From assembly GCA_035649635.1 (NCBI GenBank), contig DASRJE010000140.1:27383-91382 (forward strand): 64,000 nucleotides of DNA, given 5' to 3'. The DNA comes from Gp6-AA40 sp035649635. Lineage in GTDB: Bacteria; Acidobacteriota; Vicinamibacteria; Vicinamibacterales; UBA2999. Shown here piece by piece: positions 1 through 8,516 of the stretch; positions within the stretch are counted from its first letter, which is position 1, and each line of letters starts with the position of its first letter. Under the pieces are notes generated by a model, which ran no database searches, was not told the DNA's origin, and worked only from the letters and a program-made list of their open reading frames with translations. The position numbers and the translations under genes are program-made.

Positions 1-68
1 GTAGTTTTCCCAAAGCCCAACTTTTTGGAAGTTGGGAGTTGTGAAGTTGGGAGTTGACCGCGGTCGTG
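1..68. repeat. Intergenic AAGTTGGGAGTT direct repeat
   Basis: A 13-base unit GAAGTTGGGAGTT occurs twice in tandem (28-40 and 43-55). It is preceded by the inverted CCCAACTT (16-23), which can pair with AAGTTGGG at 29-36. The same words recur in inverted form at 8473-8507. It lies just downstream of the stop of the gene at 69-992. No coding potential is seen. Role unknown; it may be a small terminator-like or REP-like sequence. Confidence 0.5.
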
Positions 69-992
69 TCACAGGCGAACAACCGGTCGCAATTGAGTGA
101 CGAGCTGCTCCCACCCATATTCCGCGTGCGCGATGTCGCGAGCGGCGCGGCCAATGCGCTCGGCCTCTGCCGCCTCGGGGAGTTTCTCGCACTGGTTGAT
201 GTCGATGACGTTGTTCAGGTGAACGAGCCCGGCCGGCGAGTGTTCGTCGAGGTTGGTGATCACTGCGCAGCCACATTCCATAGCAGCGTTGACAGTAGTG
301 TTATTCGCGCGCAGTCCCTTCTCGAAAAACGCCGCGAGGAACGTGCAGTCGACGAGATGGTTGAACACTGCCGTGTCGGACAGGTATCCCATGAAATAGA
401 CCTGACCGTTGAACAGCGCCTGCAGTTCCTCGAACCGGACGACGAACGACCCATCGAAGCTCGTGTTCTCGTGCAGCGCCGTCGACACGTAGACCGAGTA
501 GCTCTTCCCCGTCGCCTCGAGCAGATCGCGCAGCCGCCTGTACAGCGGCACGCGGATCTTGTGGGCCATCCCAAAGGTGAACACTGACACCTCGGTTCGC
601 TGGAAGCGCTGCGGGTTGAGCAAGGTGCCGGGGCAAAACAGCTCGACGATGTCCGGGCGCGAAGGCGTGAGATCGTAGGAGAGCTCGCGATTGCCACAGT
701 AGACCTTGGCCGCCGATGCCATCAGTTTGTGCTCAATCGAGGTGCCATCGAAGGCATGGAGGAACAGCTCGTATCGGCCTTCATGCGCCATCACCCACTC
801 GTACAGCGCCTGAGCATCCTCTGGCGTGAACTCTGACAGCTTGAGTGAGAGCAGTGGGCGCTTGTAGCCCTTCAGTTCCGTTGAGCCGATACCGACGACC
901 GGCAGGCTCAAGTGCCGGGCAAGAATGGTGTTGAACTTCGCGATCCCGCACGTCCACGGGTTCAGGTGGTAGCCGGCAATGCAGTCGATCAT
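69..992 (-). CDS. GT-B-like glycosyltransferase (GT4-type)
   Basis: Predicted cytoplasmic glycosyltransferase of 307 residues for assembly of the locus glycan; donor and acceptor are unknown. The N-terminus (MIDCIAGYHLNPWTCGIAKFN) looks like the glycine-containing start of a GT-B N-domain. The segment near residues 225-250 (FFEKGLRANNTTVNAAMECG, then AVITN) resembles the acidic donor-sugar motif of GT4 enzymes. I chose ATG at 992 because upstream in-frame sequence runs through a hairpin repeat and is unlike protein. It is the last gene before the window edge in the long minus-strand operon. The family assignment is from motif appearance only. Confidence 0.65.
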   Translation of the reverse strand: MIDCIAGYHLNPWTCGIAKFNTILARHLSLPVVGIGSTELKGYKRPLLSLKLSEFTPEDAQALYEWVMAHEGRYELFLHAFDGTSIEHKLMASAAKVYCGNRELSYDLTPSRPDIVELFCPGTLLNPQRFQRTEVSVFTFGMAHKIRVPLYRRLRDLLEATGKSYSVYVSTALHENTSFDGSFVVRFEELQALFNGQVYFMGYLSDTAVFNHLVDCTFLAAFFEKGLRANNTTVNAAMECGCAVITNLDEHSPAGLVHLNNVIDINQCEKLPEAAEAERIGRAARDIAHAEYGWEQLVTQLRPVVRL

Positions 993-1025
993 CAGTCCTC
1001 GAAGCGCTCCATTGTAGCGTCTAGC

Positions 1026-1160
1026 GGCTGGTACCAGCCCGTTGTGCGGCCCGAGAGGTGAATTCGTCACGGTTGCTGATCCGCACAACGGGTCGCCGCG
1101 CGAAGCGCGGCAAAAAGATGCTGGCTGACTCACCAGTCATGCTGCCGCGGTATCAGGGCA
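1026..1160. repeat. Three-hairpin intergenic element, copy E1
   Basis: Hairpin A pairs CCCGTTGTGCGG (1038-1049) with CCGCACAACGGG (1081-1092). Hairpin B is GCCGCGC-gaa-GCGCGGC (1095-1111), followed by AAAAAGATGCTG. Hairpin C is weaker, GCTGCC/GGGCAGC around 1141-1162, and contains the TGA stop (1153-1155) of the aminotransferase gene at 1153-2271. A 14-base palindrome GGCTGGTACCAGCC (1026-1039) flanks the left side. The A-B-C layout and the A-rich tag after hairpin B are shared with copies at 2282, 3501, 16142 and 58377. Confidence 0.65.
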
Positions 1161-2271
1161 GCGCTCCCTGGTTAGTCAGGACGCCGGCTCGGAAGACGCT
1201 GGCAATCGACTCGACCTGTTCGTCGGTCAACTCGGGAAACATCGGCAGTGAGAGCACTTCAGTTGCGGCGCGTTCCGAGACCGGGAAATCACCGCGCGAG
1301 TATCCCAAGTCAGAGTATGCAGGGTGCAGGTGAACAGGAATCGGATAGTGAACGCCCGTCTGCACTCCGGCTTCGGTCAAGGCCGCGCGCCATGCGTCGC
1401 GCTCGGGAACGCGCACGACGTACTGGTGGTAGACGTGCCGAGAGCCAGGTCGTTCCGCCGGCACGTTGGCCGCTGTTCCGCGGAGCCGGCGCGTGTACTC
1501 CGCCGCCCTGCTTCGACGCGCCTCGGTCCAGGTTTCGAGATGTTTCAGTTTGACGCCCAGGACTGCTCCCTGCAGGCCGTCCATTCGATAGTTGAAGCCT
1601 CGATACTTGTGCTCGTAGCGGGTCTCCTCGCCCCACGCGCGCAGCAATCGTGCCTTCCCCGCCAGCGCCGGATCGTTCGTGACGATTGCGCCGCCCTCTC
1701 CATACGCGCCGAGATTCTTGCCGGGGTAAAAGCTGAAACAACCGAGCAATCCCATCGAACCACAACGGCGGCCCTTGTAGTCCGACCCGTGTGACTGGCA
1801 GGCATCCTCGATGACGACGAGGCCGTGCCTGTTTGCCACTTCGCAGATCGCGTCCATGTCTGCCGGCTGTCCGTAGAGATGGACTGGAACGATAGCCTTC
1901 GTGCGAGGCGTGATCGCCCTCTCGATCTTGGCCGGATCCATCGTGAAGTGCGTTGGCTCGATGTCGACGAACACCGGCTTCGCCCCCGCGTACTCGATAG
2001 CAGCAGCGGTGGCGACGAAGGTGAACGGCACCGTGATGACCTCGTCACCGGGACCAATCCCGGCGGCAAGCAGCGACACGTGCAGCGCGCTCGTCCCGCT
2101 GTTTACGCCGATGGCTTCGGCTGTATGGCAAAAGGCGGCGAAGTCCTTCTCGAAGGACGACACTGCCGGGCCGAGGATGAACTGGGCGTTGTCGAGGACG
2201 CGCTGCATCGCCCGATCGATCTCGGGCTTGAGCGCACGGTACTGTGCTTTCAGGTCGACGAGTGGGATCAC
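1153..2271 (-). CDS. DegT/DnrJ/EryC1/StrS PLP-dependent sugar aminotransferase
   Basis: Transaminates a keto nucleotide sugar to an amino sugar in the cytoplasm. At 372 residues it has normal family length. The fold signature starts IPLVDLKAQY. The substrate strip NSGTSALH is at 57-64, the PLP-ring acidic motif EDACQSHG at 155-162, and the Schiff-base lysine K185 lies in SFYPGKNLGAYGEGGA. Overall it resembles the WbpE/QdtB/FdtB branch acting on 3-keto sugars; this is an inference and substrate specificity cannot be read from sequence. It sits between two copies of the hairpin element, so its stop falls in E1 and its start lies just after E2. It is one of two sugar aminotransferases in the window. 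Confidence 0.93.
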   Translation of the reverse strand: MIPLVDLKAQYRALKPEIDRAMQRVLDNAQFILGPAVSSFEKDFAAFCHTAEAIGVNSGTSALHVSLLAAGIGPGDEVITVPFTFVATAAAIEYAGAKPVFVDIEPTHFTMDPAKIERAITPRTKAIVPVHLYGQPADMDAICEVANRHGLVVIEDACQSHGSDYKGRRCGSMGLLGCFSFYPGKNLGAYGEGGAIVTNDPALAGKARLLRAWGEETRYEHKYRGFNYRMDGLQGAVLGVKLKHLETWTEARRSRAAEYTRRLRGTAANVPAERPGSRHVYHQYVVRVPERDAWRAALTEAGVQTGVHYPIPVHLHPAYSDLGYSRGDFPVSERAATEVLSLPMFPELTDEQVESIASVFRAGVLTNQGALP

Positions 2272-2281
2272 AAATTCTTCC

Positions 2282-2428
2282 TAGCCGGCTTGACCGGCTG
2301 GATTACTGACACATGAGTCAAGGTTTCGTGGTCAAGCCGGCTCGCCCCGCCGGAGGCGGGGCAACAGACACTGTACTAGCGAGGCGGAGCCACATGCTCG
2401 TCGGTTGGAGGCGGAGCCTCGCTAGTAC
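2282..2428. repeat. Three-hairpin intergenic element, copy E2
   Basis: Hairpin A pairs AGCCGGCTTGACC (2283-2295) with GGTCAAGCCGGCT (2330-2342). Hairpin B is GCCCCGC-cggag-GCGGGGC (2344-2362), followed by AACAGACACTG. Hairpin C pairs GTACTAGCGAGGC (2373-2385) with GCCTCGCTAGTAC (2416-2428). The CTA at 2422-2424 inside the right arm is the TAG stop of the oxygenase gene. The reverse complement of 16142-16296 aligns with this copy over its whole length, so the two are inverted copies of one element of about 150 bp. Confidence 0.8.
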
Positions 2429-3495
2429 TCGGTGCCACGTTCCGAAACCCAGGAGGCCCGCTCCGGCCCTTCGAGGCTGTCGACTAGCTTCTGCCGCATG
2501 TCTTCTTCGACGCTGAAGTGGACCTGATAGAGGTATCGCTCTGTGTCAGGTGGTGCGTCGCTTGGAATTGACGCGCCGTGCGCGCCGGTCGAATTGAGGA
2601 ACACGAGCGCGGTGTTGCGGTCGGCAGGAACGTCCTTGACCAGCTCGCACTCGGAGGGGTCGACCCAGAGCGGCGAGCTGTGCGTCACTTCGGGTTCGTT
2701 TCGCAGCCGGTAAATCTGCGTTCCATACGACTCGGTATCTTTCGGCCGTGGCAGGTAGACGAGGCACGTCAGGAAGGCCCATCGTGGATCGCGATGCGGT
2801 TTGATGACATATCCAGGCCTCCGCAGCATCAACCGTGAATTGGCGACGCGAAGCTCGATGCCGCCCTCGGCCATCGAACGCAGGTGCGGCCAGTGGGTAC
2901 GCACGAAGTCATCTAATGCAGGGCGGAACTTTTCAGTCAGCGCCGGGAGCAACGTTTCTGTGACGACTGTCTCGAAAAAGATGCCCCACACGACGCGGCT
3001 GTATTCGGGCGCGAAGACGAACGGCACCTGCAACTGATGCCTTTTTGCGTTTCTCTTGAAGAACACACTTGACGGCAGCGCCCCCACCAGTTCGTCGGCG
3101 GCATCGTCCGGCAGCAGGTTCTCAACCAGGACATGAGGGAACGGATCGAGCACGAGCGGGGCGCGCGCGACGGCCGCCGCGGCGTGGGCGGCGAGGCGAT
3201 TGCCTCCGTTCAGCGACGCGCGCAGCGCCGGCATTCGGTCGGCATGGCGCGCATCCGTCTTGTACGAGGTGATGCACTGCTGAACCTCAGCGTGCAGCGC
3301 CGGAACAGACGCGAGGACATCTTCCTGGCGCTTCAACGTCTGGTCGAGTTGTTCGAGCTGGCGCGTGATGGCTCTCAACTGCCGCGCCATCTCTTTCTGA
3401 TCATCTCGCAGTTTGTCCCCGAGGTCCTGAAGCCGGGAGACAGAGTCCGCCGCGCGTATGACTCGGAGCGGATTAAGACGTTCGAGTATGGACAT
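2422..3495 (-). CDS. Fe(II)/2-oxoglutarate-dependent oxygenase with N-terminal coiled coil
   Basis: Predicted 2OG oxygenase of 357 residues that would hydroxylate or otherwise oxidise a glycan or nucleotide-sugar substrate. The iron-binding HxD is H234-D236 (KPHRDPRWAF) and the distal histidine is probably H306 (NSTGAHGASIP). Residues about 18-75 are rich in heptad-like Q/L/E/R (RLQDLGDKLRDDQKEMARQL), suggesting a coiled coil, as also seen in the oxygenase at 26738-27637. The last codons and stop lie in hairpin C of element E2. The substrate is unknown. Confidence 0.8.
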   Translation of the reverse strand: MSILERLNPLRVIRAADSVSRLQDLGDKLRDDQKEMARQLRAITRQLEQLDQTLKRQEDVLASVPALHAEVQQCITSYKTDARHADRMPALRASLNGGNRLAAHAAAAVARAPLVLDPFPHVLVENLLPDDAADELVGALPSSVFFKRNAKRHQLQVPFVFAPEYSRVVWGIFFETVVTETLLPALTEKFRPALDDFVRTHWPHLRSMAEGGIELRVANSRLMLRRPGYVIKPHRDPRWAFLTCLVYLPRPKDTESYGTQIYRLRNEPEVTHSSPLWVDPSECELVKDVPADRNTALVFLNSTGAHGASIPSDAPPDTERYLYQVHFSVEEDMRQKLVDSLEGPERASWVSERGTEY

Positions 3496-3500
3496 TCGCT

Positions 3501-3641
3501 GGACCGCTATGCGGCTCCGTTTGTGAATCTCATGCTAGTTGTTCCTACCGCATAGCGGTCCGGCGCGCGCAGCGCGCCACGAAAACACTGTTGAACCAGC
3601 CAGGCCGCAAAGTATTCAGCGCAGAGCCGTGGCTGGTTCAA
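3501..3641. repeat. Three-hairpin intergenic element, copy E3
   Basis: Hairpin A pairs GGACCGCTATGCGG (3501-3514) with CCGCATAGCGGTCC (3548-3561). Hairpin B is GGCGCGC-gca-GCGCGCC (3562-3578), followed by ACGAAAACACTG. Hairpin C pairs TTGAACCAGCCA (3591-3602) with TGGCTGGTTCAA (3630-3641). The right arm and loop encode the last residues (FEPATALR) and TGA stop of the membrane protein at 3616-5571. Arms differ from other copies, but the layout and the A-rich tag after hairpin B are the same. Confidence 0.7.
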
Positions 3642-5571
3642 AGCACGGCCAATGGTGTTCCCCATATGGCCGCAGAACGGATTCGTTTCGCTTGAGGAGA
3701 ATGATGTAACGGACGCCCTCTTCTTCGATCGAGTCCACCGGCTCGTACGCGCGTTCGACGTAATCGACCACGCCCGGATACATCTCACGCGTGAACGCTT
3801 CGAGACTACCCGTCGCAAATACAACAGGCGGCGAGAACCGTTGGATTTTTTCCAGCGCCAGATGCTCTTCGACCGGCAGCTTTTCGTATCCGGCATCGAA
3901 GAACAGATGCCGAGACGCCATGAGTTGGTCTGAATAGTAGTAGATCTCTGGCGCGGCCCACAGAACGAGCAACCGTCTCGACCGCGGGACACACTCGGCT
4001 GCGTAGCGCGCCAGTCGAATCTGTACCGGCGCGTCGCGCTCCTCCCAGTACTTCAAGGGCGGCTGCGCCGTCAGCCGCGCCTGCACGTCGGTCCACGCGC
4101 CACGCGCCCGCTGCATGGAGTTCCAATCGCCGGCCAGGTAGCCGACGCGGTCGCCAAACTGCCCCGCCACCGCCACACTCTTGACGACCAGCAGCACGAG
4201 CACCACCGTGACGCCGCGAATCAGCCATCGTCTCACAAGGCCTGAAGCGACGGAGGCGCGCCAGAACCCAGCCACGCAACAGCCAAACAGGATCGCCGGA
4301 ATGACGACGTTGTCGACCGCGCGAACGTCGTACGGTGAGCGCATCAGGCCGAGAGCCGTCGTGATGCCAACAAGGGCAAACAGTGCCAGGCGCCAACCGG
4401 TGACCGGTTCCGCCAGATAGCTCGGTAGCCAGAGGGCCGTGAGCAAGACGAGCAGCGGCAACGCGTAGAACAACGCCGCGGCCGCATTACTCGCGCGCGT
4501 CTGTTCATCGACGCCGGGCAGGATTCTGAACCGCAGCCACCAATGCGAGAACCTCTGTCGCTCCCACGTGGGCCAGGTGTCCGGCAGCAGCGCCGATTGA
4601 CCTCGATCGATCCCGGACGTGTCCTCGACGATCGGCTCATTGATCAGGGCTCGAATGGCGGGAGGTGAAAAATCCAGCAATCGAGCTACCTGCACGTGAG
4701 GTCCATCGCTCGCAACCGGCACCACGCGGTGACGCGTGAAAATCGCCTGGCGCGACTCTGGAGTGCTGTCTACCGTCCAGCGCAGGCTGACAAGCGGCGC
4801 AAACTCCTCCGCCCCATCCAGCCGGACGAGATCGGTGAAGCGCCCGATAGGCCATCGCGGCCAGGAATGCGTGTCCGTGTGCTGAGCGTCCATGACCGCA
4901 CGCGTGCTCTGCATGACCGAACCAAACCCGACAGTCGCAGCGATCATCGCGAAGACGGGAGTCACGAGGACGAGGGCGATGGCGCCGGCCTGACAGACGC
5001 GTACAACAGTGGTCCTGCTGATGCCATGGGCTGCCAGCACGGCCAGCACCAGGATGCCGGCCACGTACACGCCGTGATCTCCGCGCCAGTAGAACGCGGC
5101 CGCCACCCATGCACCGAACGCGAGGATCTTTCGAACGCTGGGCTCACGGACATACCACCACCACAGCGCGGCCGCGACGGCGTACACGATGACCTTGGGG
5201 TACGAGTAGCCGCGAGGTCCGGCGACGATCAAGAGAACTGCCGACAGCGCCGCCGCGATCGTGGAGCCCGTCAGCTCGTGAACCAGCCGGAACACGAGAT
5301 ACGTGCTCACAGCGAGCATCACGCCGACGACAACTGCTTCCGCGAGAAGCCGGTGACCGAAGATCAACTGACCCGCCGCGCTGATTCCGTAACTCAGCCA
5401 CGTTCCCAGATCAAAGAAATCTCGAACCGGCCAGTCACCGGCGAGGATCTGCCGTGCGAGCACGACGTGAAGAAAATCATCGTTGGTCGGTGAACTTGCG
5501 ATTACCGCTTGCAGCACGCCGGCCACCGCGGCCAACCCAATCCCAACAGCGGCCGCCTTCAGCGACGCCAC
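3616..5571 (-). CDS. Polytopic GT-C-like membrane glycosyltransferase with VEDT module
   Basis: Integral membrane protein of 651 residues with about 10 hydrophobic segments, resembling GT39/GT83 lipid-sugar-dependent transferases. An acidic motif NDDF (30-33) follows the first membrane segment, then GDWPVRDFFD (45-54), typical of the catalytic first loop. A roughly 63-residue hydrophilic insert (261-323) ends in VEDTSGIDRG and is shared with five other proteins here. The C-terminal soluble part carries YPGVVDYVERAY and ends in WPCF plus eight extra residues encoded by hairpin element E3. Paralogues: 33893, 37653, 40649, 42541. Donor and acceptor unknown; function is inferred from topology and motifs. 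Confidence 0.75.
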   Translation of the reverse strand: MASLKAAAVGIGLAAVAGVLQAVIASSPTNDDFLHVVLARQILAGDWPVRDFFDLGTWLSYGISAAGQLIFGHRLLAEAVVVGVMLAVSTYLVFRLVHELTGSTIAAALSAVLLIVAGPRGYSYPKVIVYAVAAALWWWYVREPSVRKILAFGAWVAAAFYWRGDHGVYVAGILVLAVLAAHGISRTTVVRVCQAGAIALVLVTPVFAMIAATVGFGSVMQSTRAVMDAQHTDTHSWPRWPIGRFTDLVRLDGAEEFAPLVSLRWTVDSTPESRQAIFTRHRVVPVASDGPHVQVARLLDFSPPAIRALINEPIVEDTSGIDRGQSALLPDTWPTWERQRFSHWWLRFRILPGVDEQTRASNAAAALFYALPLLVLLTALWLPSYLAEPVTGWRLALFALVGITTALGLMRSPYDVRAVDNVVIPAILFGCCVAGFWRASVASGLVRRWLIRGVTVVLVLLVVKSVAVAGQFGDRVGYLAGDWNSMQRARGAWTDVQARLTAQPPLKYWEERDAPVQIRLARYAAECVPRSRRLLVLWAAPEIYYYSDQLMASRHLFFDAGYEKLPVEEHLALEKIQRFSPPVVFATGSLEAFTREMYPGVVDYVERAYEPVDSIEEEGVRYIILLKRNESVLRPYGEHHWPCFEPATALR

Positions 5572-5576
5572 GGAAT

Positions 5577-7013
5577 TTACCTCGCGGAAAACCAGCGCCG
5601 CACGGTTGAGGGCCGTGCGGGCGCAAGGTTGCAGATCGCCTCAGCGAGGATGGGCGTAGCAGGTTGGTCCCAGCCGTGTGGCCGGATGAACCGTTCCACG
5701 GCCTGACGAATGCCGTCGACGTCGACGGCACCCCGTAGCGCACCCGCCAGATGGTCCATGTGCTCGTCGAGATCGCGAGCCATCTCGACGAAGCCGCCCT
5801 GCTCTTTGAGCAGGTAGTGGAAGTGCAGCGTGCCCTGTTGGCCGTGTTCGAATCCCTCCGCCAGCAGCGTGAACACGGGCTTCCCGAGAATGCCCGCCTC
5901 GATTTGCGCGCTCGTGTTCAGTCCAACGACGGCCGCGCTGTGATGCAGAGCGTCGTAGAGTGACTGATCGGCGTTGAGGATGCGCGACATCGCGACGGCA
6001 ACACGACTGAATCTGGCGACGTCCACGTCGGCCCATTGACGCACCGATCGAGGGTGAGGCCGAATCAAGATGTTGCACGAAGCCAGTCGATCGTCGCGCC
6101 TGATCGTCTCGATCCACTTCTCGACGAACGCGACCTCGTGCCCGGCGACGAACTCGGACGAACACAGATACGTGACAATGGGCGCCGATCGATCGAAGGA
6201 GAATTTGCGGCAGTACTCGTCGCGTTCGACCGAGGGCGTGAGCGCGATGAACAAATCGAAACGCGGAGCACCGGTAATCACCACTCTTTCGGCGGGAATC
6301 CCGTAGTACTCGGTCGCCTCGCGCTTCTGCACGGCGTTCCAGACGAACACGCAGTCGGGATCCACGTGCACAATTCCTTTGGTCGTCAGGTTGTCCCAAC
6401 TGAAGACCGGAAACCCGACCGGGATCCCGAGCGCTCGAGCGCTTTTTACCCAATCAGCCTGTTCCGAGCCAAAGCGGACGAGCGGGCTGACGAGGACGAC
6501 GTCAGGCCGCTCGTCCTGAAGGAATCGTTCGCGCCCTGGATCGCTCGGAATTGCTTTCTCGATGAGCGCCGCCAGCTTCTTCAGCCGGCTCGATGCCTGC
6601 TCGCCCAGCGCCGGCCGCAGGCCGCCGAAGTCGCCGTCCACGATCTTCGTGCCACAGCTTGGGCAGCGAGCGGATAGGTGCCGGCTTCGCTCGCCAGTCA
6701 GCGTCTGTGCAAGCGTCCTGAACGCGCGGTCCCGGAGCTTCTCCGACTCGAAGAACGGGCTTTCCAGGTAGTGACCACAATCAACGATCGTCCTGAAGTC
6801 AGTCGCCGCGTCTTTCCATTCGTCCTCTCGGACCTCCGGGCACGTTCGACAGGTCACGCGCGGATGCGACCGCACTGCTTCGGGAAGCGGCCAGTCGTTG
6901 GATCGTCCCGGCGTCGCGATCGTGATGTCGTGACCGTCGTTGGCCAACGCCAGCACGACGCTGTCGAAGTGCCGCAGGACGTTAGTGCGAGGAAGTTGGA
7001 ATAGGAGACGCAT
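5577..7013 (-). CDS. GT-B transferase, CDP-glycerol glycerophosphotransferase-like
   Basis: 478-residue GT-B-type transferase, probably cytoplasmic. Five related copies occur in the window (also 6982, 16294, 17882 and the N-half of 21541). Family motifs: N-terminal MRLLFQLPRTNVLRHFDSVV, central SWDNLTTKGIVHVDPDCVFVWN, TGAPRFD, ILIRPHP and C-terminal GLNTSAQIE...QQGTLHFHYLL. These resemble TagB/TagF-like and epimerase-like GT-B proteins. ATG at 7013 matches paralogue starts; an upstream ATG at 7067 would add 18 unlikely residues. It overlaps the upstream gene by 32 nt. Odd point: cysteines C55xxC58 and C117xxC120, absent from the other copies, could form a metal site. Confidence 0.7.
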   Translation of the reverse strand: MRLLFQLPRTNVLRHFDSVVLALANDGHDITIATPGRSNDWPLPEAVRSHPRVTCRTCPEVREDEWKDAATDFRTIVDCGHYLESPFFESEKLRDRAFRTLAQTLTGERSRHLSARCPSCGTKIVDGDFGGLRPALGEQASSRLKKLAALIEKAIPSDPGRERFLQDERPDVVLVSPLVRFGSEQADWVKSARALGIPVGFPVFSWDNLTTKGIVHVDPDCVFVWNAVQKREATEYYGIPAERVVITGAPRFDLFIALTPSVERDEYCRKFSFDRSAPIVTYLCSSEFVAGHEVAFVEKWIETIRRDDRLASCNILIRPHPRSVRQWADVDVARFSRVAVAMSRILNADQSLYDALHHSAAVVGLNTSAQIEAGILGKPVFTLLAEGFEHGQQGTLHFHYLLKEQGGFVEMARDLDEHMDHLAGALRGAVDVDGIRQAVERFIRPHGWDQPATPILAEAICNLAPARPSTVRRWFSAR

Positions 7014-8442
7014 GAAGGCCGGTTGCCTGACGCGAGTTCGCCGCGAGTGCTTCGATGGCATCGGCAACGATTGGGGCCACTGCGACGTTCAAGCCTCGCG
7101 GTCGAACGAACCGCTCGACGAACGCCGTGATCTGCGAACGATCGTATCGACCCGCCAGTGCGGCCGACAGTTGAGCGCGATGCTCGTCGAAATCGGCCGC
7201 CCGCTCGACGTGTCCGCCCTGCGAGCGAAGGAGATAGTGAAAGTGAAGTGTGCCTTCTTGTCCGCGAGCGTTGCGGTCGACGATGGTGAACACCGGCCGG
7301 CCGACGATGGCGGCTTCGATTTCTGCGCTCGTGTTGAGCCCGACGACTCCGGCGCTGTGATACACGGTGTCAAAGAGGATGGCGTCGGCGTTCTGCATCG
7401 GCGAATTCATCACGATCGTTCGCTCATCCGCAAACGGCCTGGACACTGTCGCTTTCTCACCAATGCGTGGCCACCTCAGGTCGAATGCGTCTGGCCCGTG
7501 CCAACCTTTGCCGCCGGCCGGGTGGGGGCGGATGATGAGGTTGCTGCCAGACAGCATCGGGTCGGGACTCCGTCGCAACTCGGAAATCCATTGAGCCACG
7601 AACGTCTGCTCAGCGGCTGCCACGAATTTCGACGAACAGAGATACGTGATGATCGGCCGCGTCATATCGAGACGGCCCATCCGGCAAAAGTCCTCGTGGG
7701 TCGTCGACGGCTTCATCTCGAAGAACTCGTCGAAACGTGGCGCGCCAGTCACGACGAGACGGTCGGTTGGACACTTGTGCAGCTTGACGGCCTCACGCGC
7801 CTGGATGTCGTTCCAGACGAACACCCGGTCGGGCATCTCGTGAATCAGTCCCTTGTTACTGAGATTGTCCCAACTGAAGACGAGCAGCCCCGAAGGGATC
7901 CCGAGCGCTCGCGCGCTCTTCACGAAATCGGCCTGTGTGAATCCGATGCCGACCATCGGCGACAGCACGATCGCATCCGGGCGCTGTGCGGCGACGAACG
8001 CCTCGATATCGGGGTCGCATGGAATGGCGGTCTCGAGTTTGGCCAGGAGGGCGTCGATACGCTTCTGTTCTGGCTTGGGCATACGGAGCAGCAACTCACT
8101 CCATTCCGGGCCCATGGACTCCGCGCGATCGGAGACCGCTCCCACCATCTTCTCGAACGCGCGATGGCGCAACAGGCCGGCTGAGGCGTAGCGAGGATGC
8201 AGGTAGCGGATGTAGTCGCGCGTGCGTCGCAGCATCGCCGCGGCTGCTGTCCAGTCGTCGCCCCGGTTGCGCGCCGCCGCAGTCGACGTAATGCGCGGGT
8301 GTTTCGCCAGCACCGCGGGCACGTCGAGCTCATCATCCTGGGAGGCGAGGCAGATCTCGTGCCCGCGATCGGCCAGTATCTTCACGGCCCGGTCGAAATG
8401 GCGAACGTGCGCCATCCGGTTCAGAACGAAGAGCAGTCGCAT
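6982..8442 (-). CDS. GT-B transferase, CDP-glycerol glycerophosphotransferase-like
   Basis: 486-residue paralogue of the gene at 5577-7013. It starts MRLLFVLNRMAHVRHFDRAV, carries VFSWDNLSNKGLIHEMPDRVFVWN mid-protein, then TGAPRFDEFFE, IRPHPAGGKG and VGLNTSAEIE with QEGTLHFHYLL. The start is ATG at 8442; the longer frame to 8481 runs into the intergenic repeat. It is translationally overlapped with the next gene, so the two are probably a tandem duplication acting in the same pathway. Predicted to transfer a sugar or glycerol-phosphate-like unit from a CDP- or NDP-activated donor; the donor is not determined. Confidence 0.7.
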   Translation of the reverse strand: MRLLFVLNRMAHVRHFDRAVKILADRGHEICLASQDDELDVPAVLAKHPRITSTAAARNRGDDWTAAAAMLRRTRDYIRYLHPRYASAGLLRHRAFEKMVGAVSDRAESMGPEWSELLLRMPKPEQKRIDALLAKLETAIPCDPDIEAFVAAQRPDAIVLSPMVGIGFTQADFVKSARALGIPSGLLVFSWDNLSNKGLIHEMPDRVFVWNDIQAREAVKLHKCPTDRLVVTGAPRFDEFFEMKPSTTHEDFCRMGRLDMTRPIITYLCSSKFVAAAEQTFVAQWISELRRSPDPMLSGSNLIIRPHPAGGKGWHGPDAFDLRWPRIGEKATVSRPFADERTIVMNSPMQNADAILFDTVYHSAGVVGLNTSAEIEAAIVGRPVFTIVDRNARGQEGTLHFHYLLRSQGGHVERAADFDEHRAQLSAALAGRYDRSQITAFVERFVRPRGLNVAVAPIVADAIEALAANSRQATGLHASPIPTSSH

Positions 8443-8472
8443 TGTGTAGCTGTCTCCCAACTTCCAACGCCC

Positions 8473-8507
8473 AACTCCCAAGCCTTGGGAATTGGAATTT
8501 GGGAGTT
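8473..8507. repeat. Inverted repeat AACTCCCAA/TTGGGAGTT
   Basis: AACTCCCAA (8473-8481) pairs with TTGGGAGTT (8499-8507), and CCCAAGCCTTGGG (8477-8489) is a nested palindrome. The words match the direct repeat at 28-55. It lies between the stop of the SDR gene (8517) and the start of the transferase gene (8442), both on the minus strand. It could weaken or terminate transcription between them, or be a REP-like remnant. Confidence 0.5.
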
Positions 8508-8516
8508 AACTCAGAC

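Noticed and set aside
6940..8184. Long plus-strand open frame antisense to GT-B genes
   Set aside because: High-GC codon shadows; it lacks protein-like motifs, while the minus strand encodes a clear conserved family.
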